Part shown: positions 24,135-32,090 of the stretch, one piece after another | Position numbering within the stretch: the stretch's first letter is position 1 | How the letters are laid out: each line of letters begins with the position of its first letter | Source of the DNA: Pseudogemmatithrix spongiicola | GTDB lineage: Bacteria; Gemmatimonadota; Gemmatimonadetes; Gemmatimonadales; Gemmatimonadaceae | Direction of reading: 5' to 3' | Length of the DNA stretch: 64,000 nucleotides | Assembly (NCBI RefSeq): GCF_030623445.1 | Contig: NZ_CP130613.1 | Span: 3,162,001 to 3,226,000, forward strand | Translations under genes and position numbers: made by a program | Notes under the pieces: generated by a model | Databases searched by the model: none | Told to the model about the DNA's origin: nothing | What the model saw: only the letters and a program-made list of their open reading frames with translations

Positions 24135-25208
24135 ATGGCAAAGACGCGCAGGGGGCGCCTTTGGTTTCCTTGTGCTACCCCACTGCTCGCCCTCTCGGTC
24201 ACGCTCGGGCTGCCCGCCGGCGCCCAGGCGCGCCAAGACAGTGCAGCGTACCGCTTCCAACCGACGTTGGCTGTGTCCGAGGTCACATCCGCGACGCCGG
24301 GCGCGACGGTGGCCCTGGTCGCCGGTGTGCACGGCGGCAAGGTGGCCGCCATCCACGCGCTCGACGTGCTGCGCGGGGAGCTGACCGGCCGCCTCCTCCG
24401 CGGCCGCGTGCTGCTGGTCGGCCCGGCGAACATGGCGGGGTACCTCGCGGGCCTCGCGCAGATCTCCCCGCACGACTCGCTGAACCTGAATCGCGTGTTC
24501 CCCGGCCGTGCCGACGGCCGCCCGACGGAGGCGCTGGCCGCGAAGATCATGCGCGATATAGTATCGCGAAGCGACTATCTCGTGGACCTGCACGGATCGG
24601 ACGGCGACGAGGCGGTCGGACGCTTCGCCTATGCGGCGCGGCCAGGCGTGGATCCACGGGTCGACAGCGCGGCCAAGGCGTTGGCCGAGGCCTGGGGCAC
24701 GCCAGTCATCGTCTGGGACGACGCCGGCCCGCGGACCTTGGCCGAAGCCCGGTTCCTGCAGACCGCGGCACACCTGAGCGGCGTACCGGCCATCACCGTG
24801 TTCGAGGCGGGCGCCACGCGCGAAGACAGCGCCGCCACGGCGGCTTTCGTGCGCGGTTCCCTCGCCACCCTCCGCAGCCTCGGCGTCCTCGGCGCCGACA
24901 GCGGCGTGGGGGCCGTGGTCGGCCCGCCGGCCCCCGCCACCGCCGCGCCCTCCCGGCTCTTCGCCCGGCGTGCCGTCAGCATCGCGCCCGCGGCCGGGCG
25001 CTGGGAACCGGCCGTCGCGCCGGGGGCCGGCGTCGCCGCCGACGAACTCTTGGGCCAGTTCACGAGTTCTACTGGCGAGCGTCAGCCGATCCGTGCCGCC
25101 GAGGCCGGGTTAGTGTTACATCAGCGGAAGGCGGGCGACGTGACAGCCGGCACCGCGCTCATCATTGCTGCCGTCGCACCACATCCCGTCCCGCCACCTC
25201 GTCCTTGA
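24135..25208 (+). CDS. Exported succinylglutamate desuccinylase/aspartoacylase-like protein with altered zinc site
   Basis: This 357-residue protein has a signal peptide ending near AGAQARQ. Its core is the M14-like AstE/AspA fold: VALVAGVHGGKVAAI, LNLNRVFPGRADG and DYLVDLHGSDGDE. Zinc ligands in this family are normally His and Glu of HGxE, plus a later His. Here the Glu position is Lys69 (HGGK) while His66 and His153 remain, so metal binding or chemistry is probably changed. A C-terminal beta domain (PIRAAEAGLVLHQRKAGDV) resembles the biotinyl-like domain of the family. The stop overlaps the CcdA start as TGATG. Confidence 0.82.
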   Translation: MAKTRRGRLWFPCATPLLALSVTLGLPAGAQARQDSAAYRFQPTLAVSEVTSATPGATVALVAGVHGGKVAAIHALDVLRGELTGRLLRGRVLLVGPANMAGYLAGLAQISPHDSLNLNRVFPGRADGRPTEALAAKIMRDIVSRSDYLVDLHGSDGDEAVGRFAYAARPGVDPRVDSAAKALAEAWGTPVIVWDDAGPRTLAEARFLQTAAHLSGVPAITVFEAGATREDSAATAAFVRGSLATLRSLGVLGADSGVGAVVGPPAPATAAPSRLFARRAVSIAPAAGRWEPAVAPGAGVAADELLGQFTSSTGERQPIRAAEAGLVLHQRKAGDVTAGTALIIAAVAPHPVPPPRP

Positions 25209-25924
25209 TGGACTTCACCGGCCTCTCCGCCCAGCTGTCCTCGAGCCCGCTCACTGCGGTCGGGCTCGTGTTCCTGGCCGGCGTGTTGACGAGCCTGAAT
25301 CCCTGCATCTATCCGATGATCCCGATCACGGCGGCGATCGTCGGGGGGCAGACATTGGGCGAGACGAAGCCGCCGCGCTTCCGCACGCTGCTGCTGACGA
25401 TGGCGTATGTGGTCGGGCTCGCGGCGGTGTACTCCACGCTCGGCATCATCGCGGGCGTGACCGGCACGATGTTCGGCACGATCAGCACGAACCCGTGGCT
25501 GTACTTCGCCATGGCCAACGTGCTGATCCTCTCGGCCTTGATGATGTTCGACGTGCTGCCCGTGCCGATTCCCGCATCGCTGCAGGCGCGAGCGGCGACG
25601 GCGGGCACGGCGGGCCGCGTGGGAGGCGCGCTCATCATGGGCGCCATGTCGGGCTTGGTGGCGGCACCCTGCGGCGCGCCGGTGATGGCGGCCATTCTCA
25701 CCTGGGTCGGCAGCCAAGGGAGCCCGGCGCTCGGTTTCGTGTATCTCTTGGTGTTCTCGCTCGGGATGTGCACGCTGCTCGTGGTCGTGGGTCTCTCGAG
25801 CGGTGCGCTGGCGCGCCTCCCGCGCGCGGGCAACTGGATGAATTGGATCAAGAAGGGGTTCGGCGTCGTGATGATCGCGGTGGCCGAGTACTATCTCATC
25901 GAAATGGGGAAATTGGTGTTCTGA
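25208..25924 (+). CDS. CcdA/DsbD-type thiol-electron transporter
   Basis: This 238-residue inner-membrane protein has about six helices. The two transport cysteines are in the expected places, Cys33 in TSLNPCIYPMIP and Cys155 in VAAPCGAPV, each next to a conserved Pro. The family carries reducing equivalents from cytosolic thioredoxin to periplasmic thioredoxin-like proteins. ATG 25208 overlaps the upstream stop, and its own stop overlaps the following thioredoxin-like gene, so donor and acceptor are made together. Confidence 0.92.
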   Translation: MDFTGLSAQLSSSPLTAVGLVFLAGVLTSLNPCIYPMIPITAAIVGGQTLGETKPPRFRTLLLTMAYVVGLAAVYSTLGIIAGVTGTMFGTISTNPWLYFAMANVLILSALMMFDVLPVPIPASLQARAATAGTAGRVGGALIMGAMSGLVAAPCGAPVMAAILTWVGSQGSPALGFVYLLVFSLGMCTLLVVVGLSSGALARLPRAGNWMNWIKKGFGVVMIAVAEYYLIEMGKLVF

Positions 25925-26430
25925 TGCGTACGCTCTCGATGTTCCGTCGCGCCCTCGGCGCGCTTCTGCTGCTTGGCGCGTCGTCCGTCGCCGCGCAGGA
26001 CACCGGCCTTCCGATCGGCACGGTCGGCCCGGCCGCCGCGCTGGAGACGCTGGACGGCACCGCCGCCAACCTCAGCAGCGTGGTCGGCGGCGGCAAGCCG
26101 ACGCTGATCGAGTTCTGGGCCACGTGGTGCCCGAACTGCCGCCAGCTCGAACCGGCGCTCGATGCCGCGCAGCGGCGCTACGGCAACCAAGTGCGCTTCG
26201 TCGGCGTCGCGGTCAGCGTGAACCAGTCGTCGGAGCGCGTGAAGCGCTACGTGACCGAGCATCTGCGCGGCTTCACGCATTTCTACGACCGGCGCGGCCA
26301 GGCGGTGACCAACTACGACGTGCCGGCGACGAGCTACGTGGTCATCCTCGACAAGGACGGCAAGGTCGTCTACGGCGGCGTGGGCGGCGATCAGGACATC
26401 GCGCGGGCGCTGGCATCGGTGGTTCGGTAA
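25924..26430 (+). CDS. Exported TlpA/thioredoxin-like protein
   Basis: This 168-residue protein has a signal peptide (residues 1-25, LLLLGASSVAAQ) and a periplasmic thioredoxin fold with active site WCPNC (Cys69, Cys72) and cis-Pro segment VPATSYVVILD. The preceding CcdA-like protein most likely reduces it, and the pair would supply reductant for periplasmic thiols or cytochrome maturation. ATG 25924 overlaps the CcdA stop (TGATG). Confidence 0.92.
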   Translation: MRTLSMFRRALGALLLLGASSVAAQDTGLPIGTVGPAAALETLDGTAANLSSVVGGGKPTLIEFWATWCPNCRQLEPALDAAQRRYGNQVRFVGVAVSVNQSSERVKRYVTEHLRGFTHFYDRRGQAVTNYDVPATSYVVILDKDGKVVYGGVGGDQDIARALASVVR

Positions 26431-26445
26431 GCCGTCGAACTACCT

Positions 26446-26623
26446 TGCCACAGAGGCACAGAGGCACAGAGTTCTTCACAGAGAACAGCACCGTAAGAAC
26501 AGGGGGTCCGCACCGAGCCATCGGCGCGGCCCCCTGAAGCTTTTCAGTCGCGTTTCCTGTCTCCGCGATGAGGAGTAGTTGCCGTTCTCCGTGCAACCTC
26601 TGTGTCTCCGTGCCTCTGTGGCA
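26446..26623. repeat. Inverted-repeat element of about 178 bp
   Basis: The 26-bp ends (26446-26471 and 26598-26623) are inverted copies with two mismatches, built from CACAGAGG-type units repeated in tandem. Inner arms CACAGAGAAC (26477-26486) and GTTCTCCGTG (26584-26593) continue the pairing with one mismatch. The centre includes an imperfect GGGGG/CCCCC hairpin near 26500-26535. It lies between the thioredoxin-like and 2H phosphoesterase genes and has no transposase. Repeats of the CTCTGTG type occur in intergenic DNA of many environmental bacteria. It fits a non-autonomous mobile or REP-like element. Confidence 0.7.
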
Positions 26624-26639
26624 GCCGTTGCCCGTGCCG

Positions 26640-27161
26640 TCAGCCGCGCAGGAGCAGCTGGAACAGTAGCGTCGGCGGCTGCGGCTCCCGCGTGTGATAC
26701 ACCTTGAGCGTGCGCACCGTGAATGGCTCGTCGATCCGCACGGCCATCATCTTGCGCAACTTCTCCTGCGTCAGCTCGGGATACAGGTTCAGCGTGCAGT
26801 GCGGCGTGAACGGCCAGCGCGCCGGTTGGAACGGCAACCCGCACTGCTTGATGGCCTCGTGCAGCGCCCGCAGCGGGCCGTGCGGATCGAGGCGCAGCGA
26901 CACGATGTTGCGCCCGATGAAGCGCTCCGGCGGCCCGAAGCTCAGCGTGATCGGCGCGGTGCGCGCGGCCACCGGCTCGAGCTTCTCGCGCATCAGCGCC
27001 ACCGGCGTATCCGGCGGCAACGGCCCGGCTCCTGAGGATCCTGTGAGCGTGATGTGCGGCGGCAACGCCCGCGCCATCTTCGGGTCGAATTCCATTTGCA
27101 GCGCGTGCACGCGCTCGGCGAGCGCGCCTTCCAGCTCCGTCGTGATGAAGATCCCGTTCAC
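26640..27161 (-). CDS. 2H phosphoesterase (2'-5' RNA ligase family)
   Basis: This 173-residue cytosolic protein carries the two HxTL/HxTx motifs of the 2H superfamily: HITL at 36-39 and HCTL at 121-124. Bacterial members (LigT/ThpR) hydrolyse 2',3'-cyclic phosphates or join tRNA halves in vitro. The start GTG 27161 overlaps the stop of the upstream PAP2 gene (GTGA), which supports it. A 3' inverted-repeat element begins 17 bp after the stop. Confidence 0.87.
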   Translation of the reverse strand: MNGIFITTELEGALAERVHALQMEFDPKMARALPPHITLTGSSGAGPLPPDTPVALMREKLEPVAARTAPITLSFGPPERFIGRNIVSLRLDPHGPLRALHEAIKQCGLPFQPARWPFTPHCTLNLYPELTQEKLRKMMAVRIDEPFTVRTLKVYHTREPQPPTLLFQLLLRG

Positions 27162-27976
27162 CGGAAGCTGGCCGAGAACCCCACGCCGACGCCGCCCTGC
27201 CGCGACGAGAGCACGGGCTTGAGAAAGAACCCGTCGATGGGATCCGCCGCGCGCGTCGCATGCCAGCGATGGATTGCCGCGGCCGTCACGCTGCCGATGC
27301 CGGCCCCCGTGACGACGTCGCTGAGCCAGTGCCGGTCGTCGTGCATGCGGCCGTACGCGGTCGCCACGGCGCCGCTGTAGACCAAGATGCCGACGAGGCG
27401 CGCGTGCTGCGGGGCGCGACGCCTCACTTCGAGGTGCACAGCCGTGGCGAACGCGAACGCCGCCGTCGCGTGCCCCGACGGTACGGACTGATAGTCCCCA
27501 CCCTCCCGCATGCCGCGCAGCCATGCGAAGCTCGCCGGGTCGTCCGGCGAGATCTCCGGACGCTTGCGGCCCGCGAGGCCCTTGATCGTGGCCGTCACGA
27601 GGCCGCTCACGCCGATGGCCTCGAGCCCGCGGAAACCGCTCGCCGCGATCACGGGACGCTTTGCCAGCAACCCGCCGCCGTAGAGCGCGGCGCTCAATGC
27701 CATCACGCCCGGCGAGCCATAGGGATTCCCGAAGCCGGCGATGCCGTCGAGCACAGCGGACCCCTGCGGTCCGCTGCCGCGCACCGCGTCGCGCGCCGAT
27801 TGGTCGGCGAAGTACGCCAGCCCGCCCGCGGCGAACGCCACCGCAAAGCCACGGAGCTCCGGCGCCCCGAACGCCGGTGAAGGGCGCGGCGCGGAATCCG
27901 CAGGAGCGGCTTGGGCACCGAGGGCAGCGGCACTCAGCGGCCAGACGAGGGCGAGCAGGAGGCGGAGGCGATTCAC
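27158..27976 (-). CDS. PAP2-family phosphatase, exported
   Basis: This 272-residue protein has a signal-like N-terminus (LLLALVWPLSAAALGAQ) and the three PAP2 motifs: K132 to P140 (KGLAGRKRP), PSGHA at 166-170, and Arg210, His216, Asp220 in GRMHDDRHWLSD. Members dephosphorylate lipids such as undecaprenyl pyrophosphate or phosphatidic acid on the outer face of the membrane. The C-terminal VGVGFSASFR looks like a terminal beta strand. I set the start at GTG 27976. TAAACT ends 7 nt upstream and no Shine-Dalgarno is present, which suggests a leaderless mRNA. Confidence 0.87.
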   Translation of the reverse strand: MNRLRLLLALVWPLSAAALGAQAAPADSAPRPSPAFGAPELRGFAVAFAAGGLAYFADQSARDAVRGSGPQGSAVLDGIAGFGNPYGSPGVMALSAALYGGGLLAKRPVIAASGFRGLEAIGVSGLVTATIKGLAGRKRPEISPDDPASFAWLRGMREGGDYQSVPSGHATAAFAFATAVHLEVRRRAPQHARLVGILVYSGAVATAYGRMHDDRHWLSDVVTGAGIGSVTAAAIHRWHATRAADPIDGFFLKPVLSSRQGGVGVGFSASFR

Positions 27977-27994
27977 GTTGCCTAGTTTAGCTAT
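27977..27994. promoter_or_regulatory. 18-bp divergent promoter with overlapping -10 hexamers
   Basis: On the minus strand TAAACT (27989-27984) precedes GTG 27976 by 7 nt. On the plus strand TAGTTT (27983-27988) precedes GTG 27995 by 6 nt. The hexamers overlap almost completely, so only one polymerase could open this site at a time. No ribosome-binding sites are present on either side. Confidence 0.65.
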
Positions 27995-28783
27995 GTGCCA
28001 TCCCCGTACACCATCCGTCCGTTCGCATCGCACACCGACCGCGCCCAGTGCGTGGCGTTGCAGGAACTCACCTGGGGCCAGGGCTTCACCGAGAAGATTC
28101 CCGCCGCCATGCTGCTCGTCGCGCAGAAGACGGGCGGCGTCTGCGCCGGCGCCTTCGACGCCGACGGACGCATGCTCGGCTTCGTGTTCGGCGTCACCGG
28201 TGTGCAGGACGGGGAGCTCATGCATTGGTCCGACATGCTGGCGGTGCATCCCGACGCCCGCGGCCAGCACCTCGGCGAGCAGCTTAAGGCCTTCCAGCGC
28301 GACCACTGCCGCGCGCTGGGCATCAAGCACATCTATTGGACGTATGATCCGCTCGTCGCACGCAACGCGCACCTGAACCTCGCGCGCATGGGCGCACGCG
28401 TGCGCGAGTTCGTGCCGGCCATGTATGGCGAAGGCACGAACTCGCCGCTGCAGGGCGACATGCCGACCGACCGTTTCGTGGTGGCTTGGGCAGTGGATCC
28501 CGTCGATGCGGCGGCGCCGCTCCATGGCCTGCCTGCGGAGGCCGTGCAAGCCGTCGATGCCGCCGGCAATCCCGCCGCCGCGTGGCCGGACGCAACGCAC
28601 GTCGTCGTGCGCGCCCCGCGCGACATCACCGCACTCGCCGCCACCGATCTCGACGCCGCGCGGCGTTGGCGCTTCGGCACGCGCGCTGCCTTTCAGCACT
28701 ACCTCGGCCACGGCTATCACGTGGCCGGCTTCGTCGCCGATGATGACGGCGGCAGTTACCTGATTTCCCGGACGGCCCCGTGA
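27995..28783 (+). CDS. GNAT acyltransferase (COG3375-like), first gene of the racemase operon
   Basis: This 262-residue protein has an N-terminal GNAT domain with the acyl-CoA loop PDARGQHLGEQL. The C-terminal part (TDRFVVAWAVD onward) is typical of the COG3375 group, which often sits beside N-acylamino-acid racemase genes. In the characterised Geobacillus system a GNAT enzyme succinylates D-amino acids. The start is GTG 27995, 6 nt after a TAGTTT hexamer with no ribosome-binding site. Its end overlaps the next start by GTGA. Confidence 0.85.
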   Translation: MPSPYTIRPFASHTDRAQCVALQELTWGQGFTEKIPAAMLLVAQKTGGVCAGAFDADGRMLGFVFGVTGVQDGELMHWSDMLAVHPDARGQHLGEQLKAFQRDHCRALGIKHIYWTYDPLVARNAHLNLARMGARVREFVPAMYGEGTNSPLQGDMPTDRFVVAWAVDPVDAAAPLHGLPAEAVQAVDAAGNPAAAWPDATHVVVRAPRDITALAATDLDAARRWRFGTRAAFQHYLGHGYHVAGFVADDDGGSYLISRTAP

Positions 28784-29901
28784 TCCGACTCGACCGCATC
28801 GTCCTCCGCGAAATCCGGCTGCCGCTGCGCGAGCCGTTCCGCATCTCGTCCGGCGAGATGCGCGAGCGTCGGATCTTGCTGCTCGAACTCTTTGACGCTG
28901 CCGGTGCACATGCATGGGCCGAATGCGTCGTGGATGACGCGCCCAACTACTCGTCGGAAACCATCGACACCGCGTGGCCGACGATCGTGCGCTGGCTCGC
29001 GCCGCGGCTCCTCGGCGCATCGGTCGCGCACACCGACGTGCACGCGCTGCTCGAGCGCGACGTGCGTGGGCACAACATGGCCAAGGCCGCCCTCGAGATG
29101 GGCTGTTGGAATCTCGCGGCGCTGGAGGCCGGCCTGCCACTCGCGCGCCTCCTCGGCGGCACGCGCACGGAGATCGCCACCGGCATTTCGCTCGGCATCC
29201 AGCGCGACATCCACACGCTCGTGGCCAAGGCGACCGAATCGCTGGCTGCGGGGTACCAGAAGGTGAAGATCAAGATTGCGCCCGGCCGCGACGTCGAGTG
29301 GGTGGCCGCGGTGCGCCACGCCGTCGGTGACGATGCGCATCTCATGGCCGACGCCAACAACGCCTACACGCTCGCCGATGCCGACCGGCTCGCGCAGCTG
29401 GATGCGCTGCACCTGATGATGATCGAACAACCGCTGGCCCACGACGACCTCGTGCGGCATGCGGAGCTGCAGCGCCGGCTCCGCACGCCGCTCTGCCTCG
29501 ACGAATCCATCACCTCGCTCGAGCGTGCGCAGGACATGCACACGCTGCGGGCGGGGCGCATCGTGAACATCAAGCCGGGCCGCGTCGGCGGCTTCGCGCA
29601 GAGCGTCGCCATCCATGATTTCTGCGAGGAACACGGCATCCCCGTGTGGTGCGGCGGCATGCTCGAGAGCGGCATCGGCCGCGCGTACAACGTTGCGCTG
29701 GCCTCACTGCCCAACTTCACCCTGCCGGGCGATCTCTCACCCAGCGCTCGCTACTGGACGCAGGACGTCGTCACACCCGAATGGACCATGGACGCCCACG
29801 GAATGGTGCGTGTCCCGCTTGACGCCCCGGGACTCGGTGTCGCCGTGGACGACGCCCGCATCCGCGCACTGACCGTGCGCACGGAGGAGCTTCGCGCGTG
29901 A
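28780..29901 (+). CDS. Enolase-superfamily N-acylamino-acid racemase / o-succinylbenzoate synthase-like
   Basis: This 373-residue enzyme has the capping domain and TIM barrel of the muconate-lactonizing subgroup. Active-site residues are visible: Lys163 and Lys165 (KIK), metal ligands Asp191, Glu216 and Asp241 (MADANN, IEQPL, CLDES) and Lys265 in NIKPGRVGG. This matches NSAR/OSBS enzymes, which either racemise N-succinylamino acids or make o-succinylbenzoate for menaquinone. No menaquinone gene is adjacent, whereas a GNAT and an M20 hydrolase flank it, so racemisation is the better guess. It overlaps both neighbours by 4 nt (GTGA). Confidence 0.88.
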   Translation: MIRLDRIVLREIRLPLREPFRISSGEMRERRILLLELFDAAGAHAWAECVVDDAPNYSSETIDTAWPTIVRWLAPRLLGASVAHTDVHALLERDVRGHNMAKAALEMGCWNLAALEAGLPLARLLGGTRTEIATGISLGIQRDIHTLVAKATESLAAGYQKVKIKIAPGRDVEWVAAVRHAVGDDAHLMADANNAYTLADADRLAQLDALHLMMIEQPLAHDDLVRHAELQRRLRTPLCLDESITSLERAQDMHTLRAGRIVNIKPGRVGGFAQSVAIHDFCEEHGIPVWCGGMLESGIGRAYNVALASLPNFTLPGDLSPSARYWTQDVVTPEWTMDAHGMVRVPLDAPGLGVAVDDARIRALTVRTEELRA

Positions 29902-31097
29902 CCCCTGCCCTGCCGGAATCCATCACCTCGCAGTTCACCGATGCCGAGCGAACGCTGCTGATCGAACTGCGCCGCTCGCTGCACCGCCGACCCGAACTCT
30001 CCTGGAAGGAGTCGCAGACGCAGGCGCGCCTGCGCGAAGCGCTGCTCGACATCGGCATCACGGACATCCGTGAGACGGCAAGCACCGGGCTCGTCGCGCA
30101 CATCCCCGGTCGCTCGGTATCCGGCCCGGCGGTCGCCATCCGCGGGGACATCGATGCCCTGCCGATCCAGGAAGAGACCGGACTGCCGTTCACGTCGATG
30201 CACGCCGGCGTGATGCACGCCTGCGGACACGACATGCACGCGGCGTGGGCCGTGGGCGCGGGCCTGTTGATCGCCAAGCAGCCCGCGGTGGGCGAGGTCC
30301 GGGTTCTGCTTCAGCCCGCCGAGGAGCTGGGGGAAGGCGCACCGCGCGTACTCACTGACGGCGCACTCGAGGGCGTCGGGGCGATCTTCGGCGGCCACGT
30401 CGACTGGCGCTTCGAGGTCGGCCAGGTGGTCGCAACGCCCGGGCCGCTCGCGGCGAGCACGGACACCTTCGAGATCACGTTCCACGGCAAGGGTGGCCAC
30501 GGCGCGCGCCCGCAGGACACGCACGACCCCATCGTCGGCATGGCGGCCTTCGTCAGCGACGTCCAAACCATCGTTTCGCGCCGGCTCGATCCGGCGCTGC
30601 CCGGCGTCGTCACGGTCGGCATGTTGCACGCAGGCTCGGCGCCGAACGTCATTCCGGAAACCGCGACGTGCGGCGGGACCATCCGCGCCACGACACCGGA
30701 GTCGCGCGCGCTGCTCGTTGCCGAGATCGAACGCCTCGCGCATGCCGTCGCCGCGGCGCATCGCCTGACGGCGACCGTGCAGGTCACGCAGGGTACGCCG
30801 CCGTTGATGAACAGCCCGCGCGCCGCCGAGTGGGCGCAGGACGCGGTACGCGAGCTCCTCGGGGACGACGCGCTGCGGAAGCTGCCGCTGGCCAACATGG
30901 GCGGCGAGGATTTTGCGTTCTACACGGAGCGCATCGAAGGCTGCTTCATGCGCATCGGCACCTGGCGAGAGGGCCGTGAGCGGCATGGCGTGCACACGCC
31001 GCGCTTCAATCCCGACGAGGACTCGTTGCTGCTCGCGTCGGCGGTGCTGGCAGAGAGCGCGCGCCGCGCCAGCGCAGCCCTGCATTCCGCAGCATGA
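29898..31097 (+). CDS. M20D-family amidohydrolase (N-acyl-amino-acid hydrolase)
   Basis: This 399-residue cytosolic metalloenzyme carries the M20D signature HACGHDMH at 107-114, QPAEE at 139-143 and a dimerisation domain with FHGKGGHGARPQ. Such enzymes remove acyl groups from N-acyl-L-amino acids (hippurate or succinyl forms) or hydrolyse indole-acetyl conjugates. Third in a GNAT/racemase/M20 operon, it would release the L-amino acid and complete a D-to-L conversion. GTG 29898 overlaps the upstream gene, and its ATGA overlaps the Sua5 start. Confidence 0.9.
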   Translation: MTPALPESITSQFTDAERTLLIELRRSLHRRPELSWKESQTQARLREALLDIGITDIRETASTGLVAHIPGRSVSGPAVAIRGDIDALPIQEETGLPFTSMHAGVMHACGHDMHAAWAVGAGLLIAKQPAVGEVRVLLQPAEELGEGAPRVLTDGALEGVGAIFGGHVDWRFEVGQVVATPGPLAASTDTFEITFHGKGGHGARPQDTHDPIVGMAAFVSDVQTIVSRRLDPALPGVVTVGMLHAGSAPNVIPETATCGGTIRATTPESRALLVAEIERLAHAVAAAHRLTATVQVTQGTPPLMNSPRAAEWAQDAVRELLGDDALRKLPLANMGGEDFAFYTERIEGCFMRIGTWREGRERHGVHTPRFNPDEDSLLLASAVLAESARRASAALHSAA

Positions 31098-32080
31098 TCG
31101 TCGCCGCGTCGCCGGAAGCCATCGCGAGCGCAGCGGCCATCATCCGCGCCGGTGGCTTGGTCGCCATGCCGACGGAGACCGTCTATGGCCTCGCGGGTAA
31201 CGCACTCGATCCCGCAAGCATCGCGCGCATCTATGCGGCGAAGGGGCGTCCCGCGTACAATCCGCTGATCGCCCATGTGGCCGACGCCGCACAGGCCCAG
31301 ACGCTGGCCGCGGAGTGGCCCGAGATGGCGCGCGCGTTGGCCGCGAAGTTCTGGCCGGGCCCCCTCACGTTGGTGGTGCGTCGAAAGGCCATCGTCCCGT
31401 CGGAGCTAACGGCCGGGCTCGACACCTTCGGCGTGCGCGTGCCGGATCACCCGGTCGCGTTGGCCCTGATCCGTGCCGCTGGCGTGCCGCTCGCGGCGCC
31501 GAGTGCGAATCGCTTCACGGAAGTCTCGCCCGTCACGGCCGCACAGGTCGCGCGGGGACTCAGCTCCGCGGTAGACATGATCCTCGACGCCGGACACACG
31601 CGCGTGGGCATCGAGAGCACGGTCGTCGATGTGAGCGGTGGTCGGCCCGTGTTGCTGCGCCCCGGGATGATCACGCAGCAGGAGATCGAGGCCATCGTCG
31701 GTCCGGTGTCGCGCCACCGCGGCGGCGGTCGCGACGATGCGGCACGCCCGGCGCCGGGCATGATTGCACGGCACTACGCGCCGCGCGCGCGCGTCGAACG
31801 CGTGGCCATCGGTCGTATGCAGGCCGCGCTTGATGCAGCGCGGCAGGCCGGCGGCGCGGCAGCGATTGGTTGCCTCGTGCACTCGCATGCCGTGCCGGCG
31901 GGTCTCGCCTTCGCACGACGCATGCCAGACGCGCCCGAGGGCTATGCGGCGGCATTGTACGACGCCCTGCACGACGCCGACGCCGCGGGCTGCACGCTGT
32001 TGCTGGTCGAAGACCTGCCGGACGAGCCCGCGTGGGAGGCCCTCCGCGATCGCCTCACACGCGCGGCCCATCCCATGTAG
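31094..32080 (+). CDS. sua5: L-threonylcarbamoyladenylate synthase (Sua5 type)
   Basis: This 328-residue protein has an N-terminal YrdC domain (TETVYGLAGNAL, AKGRPAYNPLIAHV, PSANRFTEVSPVTA) and a C-terminal Sua5 domain after a linker containing PAPGMIARHYAPRA. It makes threonylcarbamoyl-AMP from threonine, bicarbonate and ATP for t6A37 tRNA modification. It is the fourth gene of the operon, joined by ATGA; a housekeeping role in that position is probably incidental. The TAG stop forms part of a -10-like hexamer for the next gene. Confidence 0.93.
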   Translation: MIVAASPEAIASAAAIIRAGGLVAMPTETVYGLAGNALDPASIARIYAAKGRPAYNPLIAHVADAAQAQTLAAEWPEMARALAAKFWPGPLTLVVRRKAIVPSELTAGLDTFGVRVPDHPVALALIRAAGVPLAAPSANRFTEVSPVTAAQVARGLSSAVDMILDAGHTRVGIESTVVDVSGGRPVLLRPGMITQQEIEAIVGPVSRHRGGGRDDAARPAPGMIARHYAPRARVERVAIGRMQAALDAARQAGGAAAIGCLVHSHAVPAGLAFARRMPDAPEGYAAALYDALHDADAAGCTLLLVEDLPDEPAWEALRDRLTRAAHPM

Positions 32081-32083
32081 TTT
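32078..32083 (+). promoter_or_regulatory. -10 hexamer for leaderless fabI, overlapping the sua5 stop
   Basis: TAGTTT at 32078-32083 includes the TAG stop of sua5 and ends 7 nt before ATG 32091. No Shine-Dalgarno lies between. The arrangement allows an own, leaderless fabI transcript in addition to read-through from the operon. Confidence 0.45.
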
Positions 32084-32090
32084 CTAGGGT

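Noticed and set aside
26446-26480. CRISPR-like short tandem units (CACAGAGG)
   Set aside because: Units are adjacent with no spacers, and the sequence is part of an inverted-repeat element.
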